From Hymenobacter sediminicola (GTDB lineage Bacteria > Bacteroidota > Bacteroidia > Cytophagales > Hymenobacteraceae), in contig NZ_CP060202.1 in assembly GCF_014250515.1 (NCBI RefSeq), positions 3,035,001 to 3,099,000 of the forward strand: a DNA stretch of 64,000 bases, given 5' to 3'. The notes under the pieces are model-generated. The model searched no databases, was not told the origin of the DNA, and saw nothing but the letters and a program-made list of their open reading frames with translations. The position numbers and the translations under genes were made by a program. Positions 52,156 through 60,936 of the stretch are shown here, one piece after another (the first letter of the stretch is position 1; each line of letters starts with the position of its first letter).

Positions 52156-53508
52156 TCACCGAAGCATCGATGGAGGATCGGCAAGCGTTGGGGAATTCAG
52201 GAAGGGCTGGCTATTTTGAAAATACGCGGTCTGCTCAGCCCGCAATTGGTCTATGAGGCGACCCTCCGGCAGTATTACATCGTTGTAAGTCAGCACTTGG
52301 TCACGCTCGACATCGTGGCGAAGCGTGCAGCCCTCGGCCACACCAATAGGCAGCAGGTTTTCGCGCTGGGTGATGTCGGCGTTTTCGGCCAGCCCGTAGG
52401 TATGGTAGTGGCCGATGCCATCGAGCACTTGGCCGGCAAACAGCGGCACTTTGGCGGCCGTCACGACTTCCACGCGCATGGGGCCCGCCGGGGCCAGGGC
52501 GGCATCCTGGAACAGCACGGCGCGGGCCACCGTAGTCGGCGTCTCGAAGTGGCAGAGATGGTAGGGCGTGTAGAAGCAGTAGAGCGGGCCGGGACCCAGT
52601 TTGTAAAGCTTCAGGTAATGCTGTTGCACCGGGTCGTCGATGGTGCCCAGCACGAATACACCGGGACTCGGCTCCGCTCCCACCACATAATCGACGAGGC
52701 CGGGGCCACCGCCAAGCAGCAACTCGTGCGGGTACCATTCGGCGGCTTTGCTGATGGGTGTGCCAGGCTCCACCGTAGGCCCCAGCATTCCCCGCCGCGC
52801 CACGCGCATGTTCAGCGCATTAGCAATAACAGCCTGCTCGAAGCTGATTTTGCTGCCGTCGGCGAAGCTAGTTACCATACTCGGGTTTTGGCCCCACTGT
52901 CGCGCAAAGCCTTCCTGGGTAGTAGGGTTGCGGTACGGGTCGTGGAGGCCTTTGATGTTGCCGCACAAGACCGGCGTCACTCCCAGTCCTTTCACGAAGC
53001 GCGCCAAATTGAGTGTTACGCCCGGCTGGTCGCCATCCGCCACGGAGTAGATTACTCCGGCCTGGTCGGCATATACCTTGAGAATAGGCCCCACGGTACC
53101 GTCCAGTTCGGCATTCAGCAGGATGATGTGCTTGTTGTGCCGAATAGCTTCCAGCACCACATGGGCTCCATGCTCCACGGCGCCAGTCACTTCGATAATG
53201 GCATCTATTCCGGCGGCGCGACTCAGCAGCAACGCGTCGTCGGTAATGGCGGGCTGCCCCAATGCTATGCAGGTCTCCAGCTGCGCCACCGATGCTACTT
53301 CGCGCACGTCGGCTACGCCCGCCTCAGCATAGATGCTACGCGCCCGTTCCGGGTTCCGATTGGCAATGGCCACCAGCTTCATGCCGGGCACATAACGGCA
53401 AATCTGCCGGGCTACACCGCGCGCCATAAAGCCGGCCCCAATCATGCCCACCCGAATCGGGTTTCCGTCGCGCTGCCGTTTTTCCAGAGCTTTGTCAATG
53501 ATGATCAT
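52156..53508 (-). CDS. NAD(P)-dependent oxidoreductase with C-terminal SAF-like domain
   Basis: A 450-residue oxidoreductase. The Rossmann motif is VGMIGAGFMARGVARQIC at residues ~19-36, followed by LVAIANRNPERARSIYAEAG. The middle resembles homoserine-dehydrogenase-like enzymes (EVTGAVEHGAHVVLEAIRHN, KHIILLNAELDGTVGPIL). The C-terminal ~60 residues look like a SAF domain (LLPIGVAEGCTLRHDVERD). This architecture recurs in surface-polysaccharide loci next to C-methyltransferases; the reaction is not established to my knowledge. The ATG at 53508 is preferred to a TTG four codons upstream. Confidence 0.88.
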   Translation of the reverse strand: MIIIDKALEKRQRDGNPIRVGMIGAGFMARGVARQICRYVPGMKLVAIANRNPERARSIYAEAGVADVREVASVAQLETCIALGQPAITDDALLLSRAAGIDAIIEVTGAVEHGAHVVLEAIRHNKHIILLNAELDGTVGPILKVYADQAGVIYSVADGDQPGVTLNLARFVKGLGVTPVLCGNIKGLHDPYRNPTTQEGFARQWGQNPSMVTSFADGSKISFEQAVIANALNMRVARRGMLGPTVEPGTPISKAAEWYPHELLLGGGPGLVDYVVGAEPSPGVFVLGTIDDPVQQHYLKLYKLGPGPLYCFYTPYHLCHFETPTTVARAVLFQDAALAPAGPMRVEVVTAAKVPLFAGQVLDGIGHYHTYGLAENADITQRENLLPIGVAEGCTLRHDVERDQVLTYNDVILPEGRLIDQLRAEQTAYFQNSQPFLNSPTLADPPSMLR

Positions 53509-53597
53509 GCGCTGATTCAATGAAAAATGGGGAGTACAATGGGGAAACTGACACTTCTGATGGCACTGCCACAGAAAACACCGTTTCTTCCCCTTGC

Positions 53598-54164
53598 TTA
53601 GTTACTTACCTCTTCGGGCACGCGTAGCTCAAAACCCGGATGGCTGCGGTCCTTCTCCGATACCAGCACCGGCTTGAGGGGCCACTCGATACCGATGGCC
53701 GGGTCGTCCCAGCGCAGGCCGCGCTCAGAGCCGGGAGCATATTTCGCCGATACTTGGTAGCACACGTCGGTATTGTCGGTGAGGGTGATGAAGCCGTGCG
53801 CGAAACGGGCCGGCACGAACAGCATCCGGAACGAGTCCGCCGTCAGCTCCACTCCCAGCCACTGCCCATAGGTCGGCGACTCTTCCCTCAGGTCCACGAT
53901 GACATCGTAGATGGCCCCGCGTGTGCAGCGTACCAGCTTGGTTTCTTCGTGCGGCGCCAGCTGGAAGTGCATACCGCGTAGCGTACCCTTTGTCGGGTTT
54001 GAGGAGACGTTGGCCTGGAGCGGCGGCATCAGAATGCCATGAGCAGCAAACTCATCTTCGCACCAGGAACGAGCGAAGAAGCCCCGCTCATCGGACATGC
54101 GTTCTACATCAATGATAAACGCGCCAGCCAACTCGGTTTCGGTGAAAATCATACGGGAAGTCAT
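53598..54164 (-). CDS. rfbC: dTDP-4-dehydrorhamnose 3,5-epimerase-like protein
   Basis: A 188-residue cupin-fold epimerase of the RmlC family. The catalytic His lies in LRGMHFQLAPHEETKLVRC, with RGAIYDVIVDLR after it, then VPARFAHGFITLTDNTDVCYQVS and YAPGSERGLRWDDPAIGIEWP. The sequence is typical of RmlC, but the cassette starts from CTP-activated glucose, so the substrate is more likely a CDP-4-keto sugar than dTDP-4-keto-rhamnose; the other Rml genes are absent. ATG 54152 (MIFTET) is an alternative start. Confidence 0.88.
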   Translation of the reverse strand: MTSRMIFTETELAGAFIIDVERMSDERGFFARSWCEDEFAAHGILMPPLQANVSSNPTKGTLRGMHFQLAPHEETKLVRCTRGAIYDVIVDLREESPTYGQWLGVELTADSFRMLFVPARFAHGFITLTDNTDVCYQVSAKYAPGSERGLRWDDPAIGIEWPLKPVLVSEKDRSHPGFELRVPEEVSN

Positions 54165-54209
54165 TAATCAGGTGTGAGTACGGTGGGGGTATCGGTTGCA
54201 GGAAATCGG

Positions 54210-55289
54210 CTACGCAAGCACGGCAGCTGGCGCGGCGGCCACTTGCGCCCAGGTCAGCTCATCGGTCAGCTCGCCGGACTCGCGCAGGCTGGTAAGCACC
54301 CGCAGGCGCATGAGCTGCGAAGAGCGGAACGAAGCGTCCCGGAAGTTCATAGCCAGCAATCCGTCGCGCAGTTCGGCAATGGTATCGTGCAGGGTGCGTA
54401 GCGGCTGGTATTCGGGAGCCATGTCGCGGTACAGGCTGAAATCGACGCGGTACGAGCGTTTGTCGGGCGGAGCGGCGGCGTTCAGACTCACCTTCGTACC
54501 CGGAATGATTTCGGCAATGGCATGTGCCAAGTCGCGCACTTGGTAGTTCCAGGCGTCGCAGCCGGTATTGATGGCTAGGAAAGCCCCTCCGTAGCTGGCG
54601 TCGCGGCGCAATGCCCACTCGATGCCGCGGGCCATATCCTGCACATGAATCAGGGGCCGCCACGGCGTCCCGTCGCTCAAGATATTGATGTCGCCGGAAG
54701 CCACTGCACCCGCCACAAAGTCGTTTACTACCAGATCCAGGCGTAGCCGGTCGCTCCAGCCGCAAGCCGTGGCAAACCGCAGGCAGGTCACGCAAAAGTC
54801 GTCGTCGGCCAGCGGGCGCAGGTCCTGCTCGCTCATCACTTTGGAGCGGGCATAGGCTGTCAGCGGGTTCACTTCTGAGTCTTCGGTTTTGGCGCCTTCG
54901 CCGCCGGCCCCATAAATACTGCAGGAACTGGCAAACACAAACGTGCGCACCCCGGCTGCCTTCGCCCGCCGCGCCAGCCAGATACCAGCCCGGTGGTTTA
55001 CTTCCATGGTCACATCCTCATACGTCTGGCCCATGGGGTCATTGCTGATAGCCGATAGATGTACAATGGCATCTACTCCCTGCAGCAGGTCAGTGGGCAA
55101 GTGGCGCACGTCGCCGAAAATCTGGCGGTCCAGCCTCGATTCCGGCAGACGCGTGGCGCCGGTCAGGCAGTGAGCAAAGAAACCCATGTCGTAGCCAATC
55201 AGCTCGGCTTGGGGAAACTGACGGCGAAGGTGCCGCACAACGCCGGGCCCTACATAGCCCATGTTGCCAGTGATAAGGATGCGGTTCAT
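54210..55289 (-). CDS. NAD-dependent SDR epimerase/dehydratase
   Basis: A 359-residue extended SDR. The NAD site is ILITGNMGYVGPGVVRHL. The catalytic Ser is in FVFASSCSIYGAGGEG, and the YxxxK pair in LTAYARSKVMSE. VDAIVHLSAISNDPMG and WRPLIHVQDMARGIEWAL are family blocks. It is the only dehydratase-like enzyme in the cassette, so it may provide the 4,6-dehydratase or reductase step after the cytidylyltransferase, although it does not look like a typical CDP-glucose 4,6-dehydratase. Confidence 0.88.
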   Translation of the reverse strand: MNRILITGNMGYVGPGVVRHLRRQFPQAELIGYDMGFFAHCLTGATRLPESRLDRQIFGDVRHLPTDLLQGVDAIVHLSAISNDPMGQTYEDVTMEVNHRAGIWLARRAKAAGVRTFVFASSCSIYGAGGEGAKTEDSEVNPLTAYARSKVMSEQDLRPLADDDFCVTCLRFATACGWSDRLRLDLVVNDFVAGAVASGDINILSDGTPWRPLIHVQDMARGIEWALRRDASYGGAFLAINTGCDAWNYQVRDLAHAIAEIIPGTKVSLNAAAPPDKRSYRVDFSLYRDMAPEYQPLRTLHDTIAELRDGLLAMNFRDASFRSSQLMRLRVLTSLRESGELTDELTWAQVAAAPAAVLA

Positions 55290-55407
55290 CTCGAAGAATT
55301 ACAGGTTGAAAGGCAGGTATGAATGGCAGCGAACAGGCTAGGCGCCGCCCATGCGGCCAGCAGCACGGAGCTGGCTCGAATATTTTTGCTCGTAAGTTGG
55401 GGGGGCG

Positions 55408-56298
55408 TTAGCTGGCCGGCATAATGGTAGGTGCCGCTACGCGCTGGCCTTCGGGAGCTAGCACCGGGGCAGCCATAATTTCGGCCAGTACGGGGTCGGG
55501 AGCTTCGGCTGCAGGAGCATTATCCCAGACCTTCCACTTGGCTTGGCCTTTCTGCCAAAGTTCCTCCAGCATGTTCCGGTCGCGCAGCGTGTCCATGGGC
55601 TGCCAGAAACCGGTGTGGCGGAATGCGGCCAGTTGTCCTTCGTTTGCCAGCCGTTCCATGGGGGCTTTTTCCCACATGGTGTCGTCACTGTCTATGTAGT
55701 TCAGCACGCGGGGCTCCAGCACAAAGAAGCCGCCATTTATCCAGGGCGTTTCAGCCCCTTCAGGCTTTTCCGTGAAGCTTTCAACCTGCTCGGAATTGTC
55801 ATGCAGGTTGAAAACCCCAAAACGGCCGGGCTGCCGCACCGCCGTGAGGGTGGCCAAGGTCCCCTGTTCCTTATGGAAACGAATAGCGGAACGAATATCT
55901 ACGTTGCCCACTCCGTCGCCGTATGTCAGGCAGAAGGTGCTGTCATCCAGATATTCACGTACGCGGCGCAAGCGGCCACCCGTCATAGTTTCCTGGCCGG
56001 TGTCTACCAGCGTCACATTCCACGGCTCGGTATTATTACGGTGTACCTGCATTTCATTGCGGTCCATCCGGAACGTTACATCGGCGTTGTGCAGGAAATA
56101 GTCGGAGAAATACTGCTTAATCATGTGGCCTTTGTAGCCGCAGCAAATCACGAAGTCGTGGATGCCATGGTGGGCATAAATTTTCATGATGTGCCAGAGG
56201 ATGGGCTTGCCGCCTATTTCCACCATAGGCTTCGGTCTTACCCCGCTTTCTTCGCTGATGCGGGTACCATAGCCCCCCGCTAAAATGACTGCTTTCAT
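55408..56298 (-). CDS. rfbF: Glucose-1-phosphate cytidylyltransferase
   Basis: A 296-residue nucleotidyltransferase making CDP-glucose from CTP and glucose-1-phosphate. The opening is [18 protein letters not shown], with [39 protein letters not shown] and FMDTLRD-like [18 protein letters not shown] fit the CDP-glucose branch. The C-terminal ~40 residues are an Ala/Pro-rich tail beyond the usual length. The ATG at 56298 is clear from the family N-terminus. It opens the sugar cassette after a 172-base AT-rich gap. Confidence 0.93.
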   Translation of the reverse strand: MKAVILAGGYGTRISEESGVRPKPMVEIGGKPILWHIMKIYAHHGIHDFVICCGYKGHMIKQYFSDYFLHNADVTFRMDRNEMQVHRNNTEPWNVTLVDTGQETMTGGRLRRVREYLDDSTFCLTYGDGVGNVDIRSAIRFHKEQGTLATLTAVRQPGRFGVFNLHDNSEQVESFTEKPEGAETPWINGGFFVLEPRVLNYIDSDDTMWEKAPMERLANEGQLAAFRHTGFWQPMDTLRDRNMLEELWQKGQAKWKVWDNAPAAEAPDPVLAEIMAAPVLAPEGQRVAAPTIMPAS

Positions 56299-56470
56299 GA
56301 TTAGTACTGCTTGAGGAGAAAACGGGACTAGACCACTCAACTTCCAGCTCAGGCGGTATTTATCATACCAAGCACGTATCCTGGGCTAGTGAAAGATATA
56401 TATAATTATAATATTGTCAATATTAATTATTAATTATTTTTATATAAGTCAAAATATAAATTGATATAGT

Positions 56471-57256
56471 TCATTCATATCGAACTGCTGAATGGGCTGG
56501 ACGACCCACATACTGCGCTACCGTTCGCCGGAGCACGATGTACACAAAGCGGCTGTTGGTAACGAGGTAGCGTCGCCAAAGCCGACGGGGCTCCAGCCAG
56601 AGCCGGTACGCCCATTCCAGCCAGAGCCGCCGCGCCCACACTGGTAGGCGGCGCTCCAAGCCGGCGTAGACGTGGAAAGCCTGCCCGACACCCAGCATGC
56701 AAGCTCGCACGCGTCCATGGTGGCTGGCCATCCAGTTTTCTTGGCGAGGACAGCCCAGTGCCACGAACAGCAGGTCCGGATCGGCTTGGTTGATGGCCGC
56801 CACCTCAGCCTCATCCTCTTCAGGCGTGAGCGGACGAAACGGAGGCGCATGCGTACCAGCAATGCGTAGCGTGGGCAGCTCTCGTTTTGCCCGTGCCACT
56901 ATAGCTTCCAATACATTTCCAGTAGTGCCATAGAAATACACCGACTGCCCACGCTGCGCAGCTTCGACGAGTAGCGCCGGCAGCAAATCCATACCGGCTA
57001 CCCGCTCCTGCTGCTGGCCTTGGTTGAACCAGCCCACAGCAGCTGCAATTGGGCTGCCATCGGGTGCCGCAATTGCGGCCTGATTCAAAACTTCCTGAAA
57101 GCCAGGATTGGTGTGCGCTTCAACCAGCATATGCACGTTGGTGAAGCAGACATAGGCAGAACAGCGGGCCTCGCCCAACTGCAGAATGGCGTCTATAAAC
57201 TCCGGCGCCGTTCCGGTTGAGATGCGCGAGTCCAGTACATAGCGTTTGAGAAGCAT
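56471..57256 (-). CDS. WecG/TagA/CpsF-family glycosyltransferase
   Basis: A 261-residue enzyme of the WecG/TagA (GT26) family, which usually adds the second sugar to the polyprenyl-linked primer. Signatures: CFTNVHMLVEAHTNPGF, AAPDGSPIAAAVGW, ERVAGMDLLPALL, VYFYGTTGNVLEAIV, and LLFVALGCPRQENWM. It lies 70 bases downstream of the initiating transferase gene, matching a role in the second step of repeat-unit assembly. Confidence 0.93.
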   Translation of the reverse strand: MLLKRYVLDSRISTGTAPEFIDAILQLGEARCSAYVCFTNVHMLVEAHTNPGFQEVLNQAAIAAPDGSPIAAAVGWFNQGQQQERVAGMDLLPALLVEAAQRGQSVYFYGTTGNVLEAIVARAKRELPTLRIAGTHAPPFRPLTPEEDEAEVAAINQADPDLLFVALGCPRQENWMASHHGRVRACMLGVGQAFHVYAGLERRLPVWARRLWLEWAYRLWLEPRRLWRRYLVTNSRFVYIVLRRTVAQYVGRPAHSAVRYE

Positions 57257-57326
57257 GCCCTAACTGGTTGGGTTGTCGATTGAGTTACTGGGCAGGTATG
57301 GGCAGGTATGGGCACCTAAGCACCAC

Positions 57327-58724
57327 TTAGTAGGCGTTTTTCTCGCCACGCACCATGTTCCAGACCGTCTGGCCTATAATCTTGAGGTCCAGCCCGAACG
57401 TCCAATTCTCGACATACTTCAGGTCGTATTCTACCCGCTTTTCCATGGTGCCTGCCTCGCGGGTTTCGCCGCGGTAGCCATTCACCTGTGCGTAGCCCGT
57501 AATGCCAGGCGTTACGGCGTGCCGCAACTGATAGGTGCGGATATGCTTGCTGTACTCTTCCAGCTGCGACACCATATTGGGGCGCGGCCCTACCACCGAC
57601 ATGTGCCCCAGCAGCACATTGAAGAACTGTGGCAGCTCGTCTAAGTTGTACTTGCGCAGATACTGCCCAACGCGGGTTACACGCACATCATTCTTGGTGG
57701 CCTGAAGCTCGGTGCGGCCGTGGTCGGAGCGCATGGTGCGCAGCTTGTAGCACGGAAACAACTGGTTGTGCTTGCCGGGCCGCAGTTGCTTGAAGAAGAC
57801 CGGTCCTGGCGAGTCAAGCTTAATAAGCAGAGCCAGCACCGGCATGATTATAGGAAATATGGTGCAGATAACCAAGCCGGAAAACGCAATATCGAAGATG
57901 CGCTTCAGCACCTGATTGGTACGCATACCAAGCGGCTCATTCCGGATAGTAAGGATGGGCAGATGGTCGTAGAAATACACGTTTACATCCTTACGCATCG
58001 TTCCCCGGAAGTCGGGCACGATACGGAACGACAGGAAATGCTCGTCAGCAAACTGCGACAGTTCTTCGATGAGATGATGCCGGTCGAGGGGAAGCGCGAA
58101 GTAGATATCATTCACTTGCTCGTTCAGGCAGAACTCCTTCAGATCGGCAAGCCGGCCGCGTAATAGCGGCTTCACGGATGCGGGAGCGGCTTCATCCGAG
58201 AAGAAGCCCATAAACTTGTTGCTGATAGGATCGTGGGAAGCCAGAAAGCGGTACAGCTCCTGCCCACTGTCGCTGGTACCCACTATCACGAAGCGGCTAC
58301 TCGCCATGGCCACGTGCTGGTGATACGAGCGGTTGAGAAACGTTATCAGAAACCTCCCCGACACCACTCCAACCATCGAGAGGCTATACACCGAAAACAG
58401 GTACTGCACAGGCGGCCATTTCATTTGGCCTGCGACTACAGCCAGCAGTACAATGGTGGCGTGCAGCAGGAATGTCCGCATCAGGTACAGCAGCTTCTCC
58501 GGGTAGGTAATAAGCCGGTCGACGCGGTAGATGTTAGCATACTGGCTGGATAGTATCCACCAGAGCAACACAAAGATGACGAAGAAATAGGGGTAGTAGC
58601 CAGCAAAAGCCCAGCTATCCAACTGGATACGGCCAGCGACTCGGAAAGCTCCGTAAATAAGGAGCACATCGACTAGCAACAAAACGAAGCGCGAGGCATC
58701 CGTGTAGTGTCTGTAGCGTTCCAT
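57327..58724 (-). CDS. Undecaprenyl-phosphate glycosylphosphotransferase (initiating enzyme)
   Basis: A 465-residue polyprenyl glycosylphosphotransferase. Four hydrophobic helices occupy the first ~120 residues, then a Rossmann-like CoA_binding_3 domain (RFVIVGTSDSGQELYRFLAS). A fifth helix precedes the catalytic Bac_transf domain: FFKQLRPGKHNQLFPCYKLRTM, then RKYNLDELPQFFNVLLGHMSVVGPRP cut here at the conserved NLDELPQFFNV and SVVGPRPNM. Typical for WcaJ/EpsE/UndPP-glucose phosphotransferases that start exopolysaccharide repeat units. It is the first gene of the minus-strand arm. Confidence 0.95.
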   Translation of the reverse strand: MERYRHYTDASRFVLLLVDVLLIYGAFRVAGRIQLDSWAFAGYYPYFFVIFVLLWWILSSQYANIYRVDRLITYPEKLLYLMRTFLLHATIVLLAVVAGQMKWPPVQYLFSVYSLSMVGVVSGRFLITFLNRSYHQHVAMASSRFVIVGTSDSGQELYRFLASHDPISNKFMGFFSDEAAPASVKPLLRGRLADLKEFCLNEQVNDIYFALPLDRHHLIEELSQFADEHFLSFRIVPDFRGTMRKDVNVYFYDHLPILTIRNEPLGMRTNQVLKRIFDIAFSGLVICTIFPIIMPVLALLIKLDSPGPVFFKQLRPGKHNQLFPCYKLRTMRSDHGRTELQATKNDVRVTRVGQYLRKYNLDELPQFFNVLLGHMSVVGPRPNMVSQLEEYSKHIRTYQLRHAVTPGITGYAQVNGYRGETREAGTMEKRVEYDLKYVENWTFGLDLKIIGQTVWNMVRGEKNAY

Positions 58725-59111
58725 GGTTAAGCAACATGAGCAAAGGTTAATACCAAGCGGGAAGCGGGAACGGTAGGTTGGAATTCGGAGCGGCTATATG
58801 ACAAAGAAACAATTTTTTATTCTTTAATCAATATTTTATATGACTTTTTTTCTCAATAGGATAAGACAATCTGCAAATGATTCTGTATTAGCGAAATGCG
58901 TTTATCATTCCACTAGTTTATAAGACCCTGCTTATCTGCGTGTTGGTACATACATCATGTAGAAAGCGGCTCTTTTGATACCCTTACTTGGCCAATGACC
59001 CCATGTTCCCTCAAGTCTGGGTGGCTACATGCTGCCCTGGCTCGGCCAAAACCATTGCTATCAAGCCTTAGCTGCTCATTATAAACTGGGTAACCACAAG
59101 CCCTGCTTACT
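58725..59111. other. AT-rich intergenic region (387 bp) beyond the polysaccharide locus
   Basis: The part nearest the initiating-transferase gene (about 58800-58900) is strongly AT-rich, as expected for its promoter. A TAACCTTTG on the minus strand at about 58741-58749 differs from the Bacteroidota -7 consensus by one extra base. No open frame, hairpin or repeat stands out. Confidence 0.45.
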
Positions 59112-59984
59112 TCAACGGGTGCTGTTGTGTCGGAAAGAATCAGGAGCCTGGCCAGTATGCCTTTTGAAATAGCGAGCGAAGTAGGAAGCGTCATCAAACC
59201 CTACCGCGTAAGCTATTTGGGCCACTGGTTGCGCAGAATGAATAAGCAAGCGGGTGGCCTCCGCAATTACCCGTTCCTGAATCAGACGGCTGGCTGTTTT
59301 GTTCAGCATGCGTCGACAAATGGCATTCAGATGATTGGCCGTCAGATGCAGCTTTTCGGCATAATAGCGCACTGTTTTTTCGGTTCGGAAGTGCTGGTTG
59401 AGCAGTAGTCCAAACTCCCTGATTTGCAGCAGCGCATAAGAAGCCTGCTCCTGTGGCACATACGCATAATGCCGGGTAGCCAGCTCTAGGCACAAGAATA
59501 AGTAGGCCCCTACGACAAGGGAATGGTTAGGAGCGGATGCTCCGTTTTCACGTTCCAGATAAACTCGCCGGAACAGCGGTAGTAATATTTCCTCGTTGGG
59601 GGGCAGGTACAACACTGGCTGATGGCCCGGATTGAAAAAGGGATATTCAGCCAGACGAGCAGCAGGGTATTGCTGCAGATAAAAATCAGCCGTGAAAAAC
59701 AGAATGTATCCTTCGATATCGGCAGGTAGCACCCAGGAATGCGCTTGCCCTGGCACCAGAAAAAAAAGGCTTCCGGCCCGCAAGTCATACGTTATCAGGT
59801 CTATCGTATGGCTGCCCTGGCCTTGCGTAATATAGAGTAACAGGTAAAAATCGTGTGCGTGCGGCTCACTCACCATCGGAAACTGGGCCACATGCAACTC
59901 CAGCCGTTCTATATAATACTGCCGGGCATTGTGTTGTCCGGGAAATGCACCCAAATCAAGAACAGGAAGGCTATGGGATTTCAT
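59112..59984 (-). CDS. AraC-family transcriptional regulator
   Basis: A 290-residue regulator. The N-terminal cupin-like effector domain has PHAHDFYLLLYITQGQGSHTIDL and GSLFFLVPGQAHSW. The C-terminal HTH_18 pair reads YYAEKLHLTANHLNAICRRML and AQIAYAVGFDDASYFARYFKRHTGQAPDSFR with the recognition helix in DASYFARYFK. The effector is unknown. It may act on the carbohydrate genes to its right or on unrelated targets; there is no direct operon link. Confidence 0.92.
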   Translation of the reverse strand: MKSHSLPVLDLGAFPGQHNARQYYIERLELHVAQFPMVSEPHAHDFYLLLYITQGQGSHTIDLITYDLRAGSLFFLVPGQAHSWVLPADIEGYILFFTADFYLQQYPAARLAEYPFFNPGHQPVLYLPPNEEILLPLFRRVYLERENGASAPNHSLVVGAYLFLCLELATRHYAYVPQEQASYALLQIREFGLLLNQHFRTEKTVRYYAEKLHLTANHLNAICRRMLNKTASRLIQERVIAEATRLLIHSAQPVAQIAYAVGFDDASYFARYFKRHTGQAPDSFRHNSTR

Positions 59985-60148
59985 GCGGTAGCAGCCCCGT
60001 CCTGAGACTGGTTAGTGGCCGGATTTAGTTTGCCCGCAAACTACACAAAGCTTGAGATGCACTTTCTCTCACACCGGCCACTTCCGCTGAATTCTATAAG
60101 CTGATAGCAGTACGCTTGCTATCGATATTCCTGAGCAGCAAGCGACTC

Positions 60149-60580
60149 TCAGTTGAAATCTGAATGGTTTACGACGGAATCGAGCTGTTGATTGGTAGGC
60201 TCATTCAAACGCGGGTTATAGGAAATACCGCCAAACAGATACAGCATCAAAGCCCGCGAATAACGCAATACGAGGGGGGTGGTGGCCAGTACAATAACAG
60301 CTACTGTCAGCACATATACCCATACGGCGGGGTCGTTCAGCAGGTAATAGCACAGCACTCCACTAAGCGCAAAAATGGCTACCGAAAAGCCATAGCTCAC
60401 AAACATAGCTCCCCAGTAGAAGCCCGGTTCAGGCTCATACGCCACGTTGCAGACGGGGCAGTGCGCAGGCATTTCAGCGAACTTGGTGGAATAAGCAGGA
60501 TGCGAGAACAACTTCCCTTGATGACACCGTGGGCAGCGTAGATCCAGAAGAGCCAGAGTAGAAGATTCAATCGGCTTCAT
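60149..60580 (-). CDS. DUF983 small membrane protein
   Basis: A 143-residue protein of the DUF983 family. An N-terminal zinc-ribbon-like part has LRCPRCHQGKLFSHP and CPVCNVAYEPEPGFYWGAMF. Two hydrophobic helices follow (SVAIFALSGVLCYYLL and YVLTVAVIVLATTPLVL), ending RALMLYLFGGISYNP. It is likely an inner-membrane protein of unknown role. A TAGCTTTG box is found 24 bases before its start on the minus strand. Confidence 0.9.
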   Translation of the reverse strand: MKPIESSTLALLDLRCPRCHQGKLFSHPAYSTKFAEMPAHCPVCNVAYEPEPGFYWGAMFVSYGFSVAIFALSGVLCYYLLNDPAVWVYVLTVAVIVLATTPLVLRYSRALMLYLFGGISYNPRLNEPTNQQLDSVVNHSDFN

Positions 60581-60603
60581 AACTGTAGAAACTTAGGTTG
60601 ATA

Positions 60604-60611
60604 CAAAGCTA
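60604..60611 (-). promoter_or_regulatory. Candidate -7 promoter box TAGCTTTG for the DUF983 gene
   Basis: On the minus strand the bases read TAGCTTTG, matching TAnnTTTG, 24 bases upstream of the DUF983 ATG. The -33 element is not evident, so the call rests on the one box and its position. Confidence 0.35.
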
Positions 60612-60783
60612 CGTACGCTTTCAAAGCAGAATAAGGCACAGAGGCGGGTACCTACCGCACAAATCAACGATTTGTAATCTACTTACCGCCACTAGGAGCA
60701 TACGTTGTTCTTGGAATCATACCCTTCCTTTACTACGACTCAGTAATGTTAGCTCAGTATTAATCAGAGCAATCTTTATTTTA

Positions 60784-60797
60784 CGGAAACGTTTCCG
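60784..60797. promoter_or_regulatory. LacI-family operator, distal copy
   Basis: CGGAAACGTTTCCG is a perfect 14-base palindrome with the central CG step typical of LacI-family operators. The same 14 bases recur at 60850-60863. The two centres are 66 bp apart, about six helical turns, suited to looping or cooperative binding. Confidence 0.8.
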
Positions 60798-60849
60798 AAG
60801 TCAGTTTAAAGCACGCTACTCAATAAAACATTTATTATGATCTTATATT

Positions 60850-60863
60850 CGGAAACGTTTCCG
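60850..60863. promoter_or_regulatory. LacI-family operator, promoter-proximal copy
   Basis: CGGAAACGTTTCCG, extended to a 16-base palindrome by the flanking T and A (60849-60864). It ends seven bases before the TATATTTG promoter box, so a bound repressor would cover the spacer and -33 region of the GH43 promoter. Confidence 0.8.
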
Positions 60864-60870
60864 AAAACTT

Positions 60871-60878
60871 TATATTTG
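60871..60878 (+). promoter_or_regulatory. Candidate -7 promoter box TATATTTG for the GH43-xylB operon
   Basis: TATATTTG fits TAnnTTTG exactly. It lies just downstream of the proximal operator and 58 bases before the preferred ATG at 60937. The arrangement of operator and box supports both calls. Confidence 0.55.
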
Positions 60879-60936
60879 TCATAAGTCACTATTGTTGCCC
60901 CTGTTCTACTCCTTGTTGGCTCCTCCCATTTCATCT

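Larger units (their letters stand above)
60581..60936. other. Divergent regulatory region between DUF983 and GH43 genes (356 bp)
   Basis: It holds a minus-strand box TAGCTTTG (60604-60611), two LacI-type operators (60784-60797 and 60850-60863) and a plus-strand box TATATTTG (60871-60878). No further open frame is seen. It is the control region of the xyloside operon. Confidence 0.6.

Noticed and set aside
52216..53523. 435-codon plus-strand open frame opposite the SAF-type oxidoreductase
   Set aside because: The minus strand has a clear Rossmann motif and family pattern. The plus-strand product has none.
57287..57312. Tandem GGCAGGTATG duplication between the WecG-like and initiating-transferase genes
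   Set aside because: Only two copies in a short gap; consistent with a small slip duplication and no sign of function.
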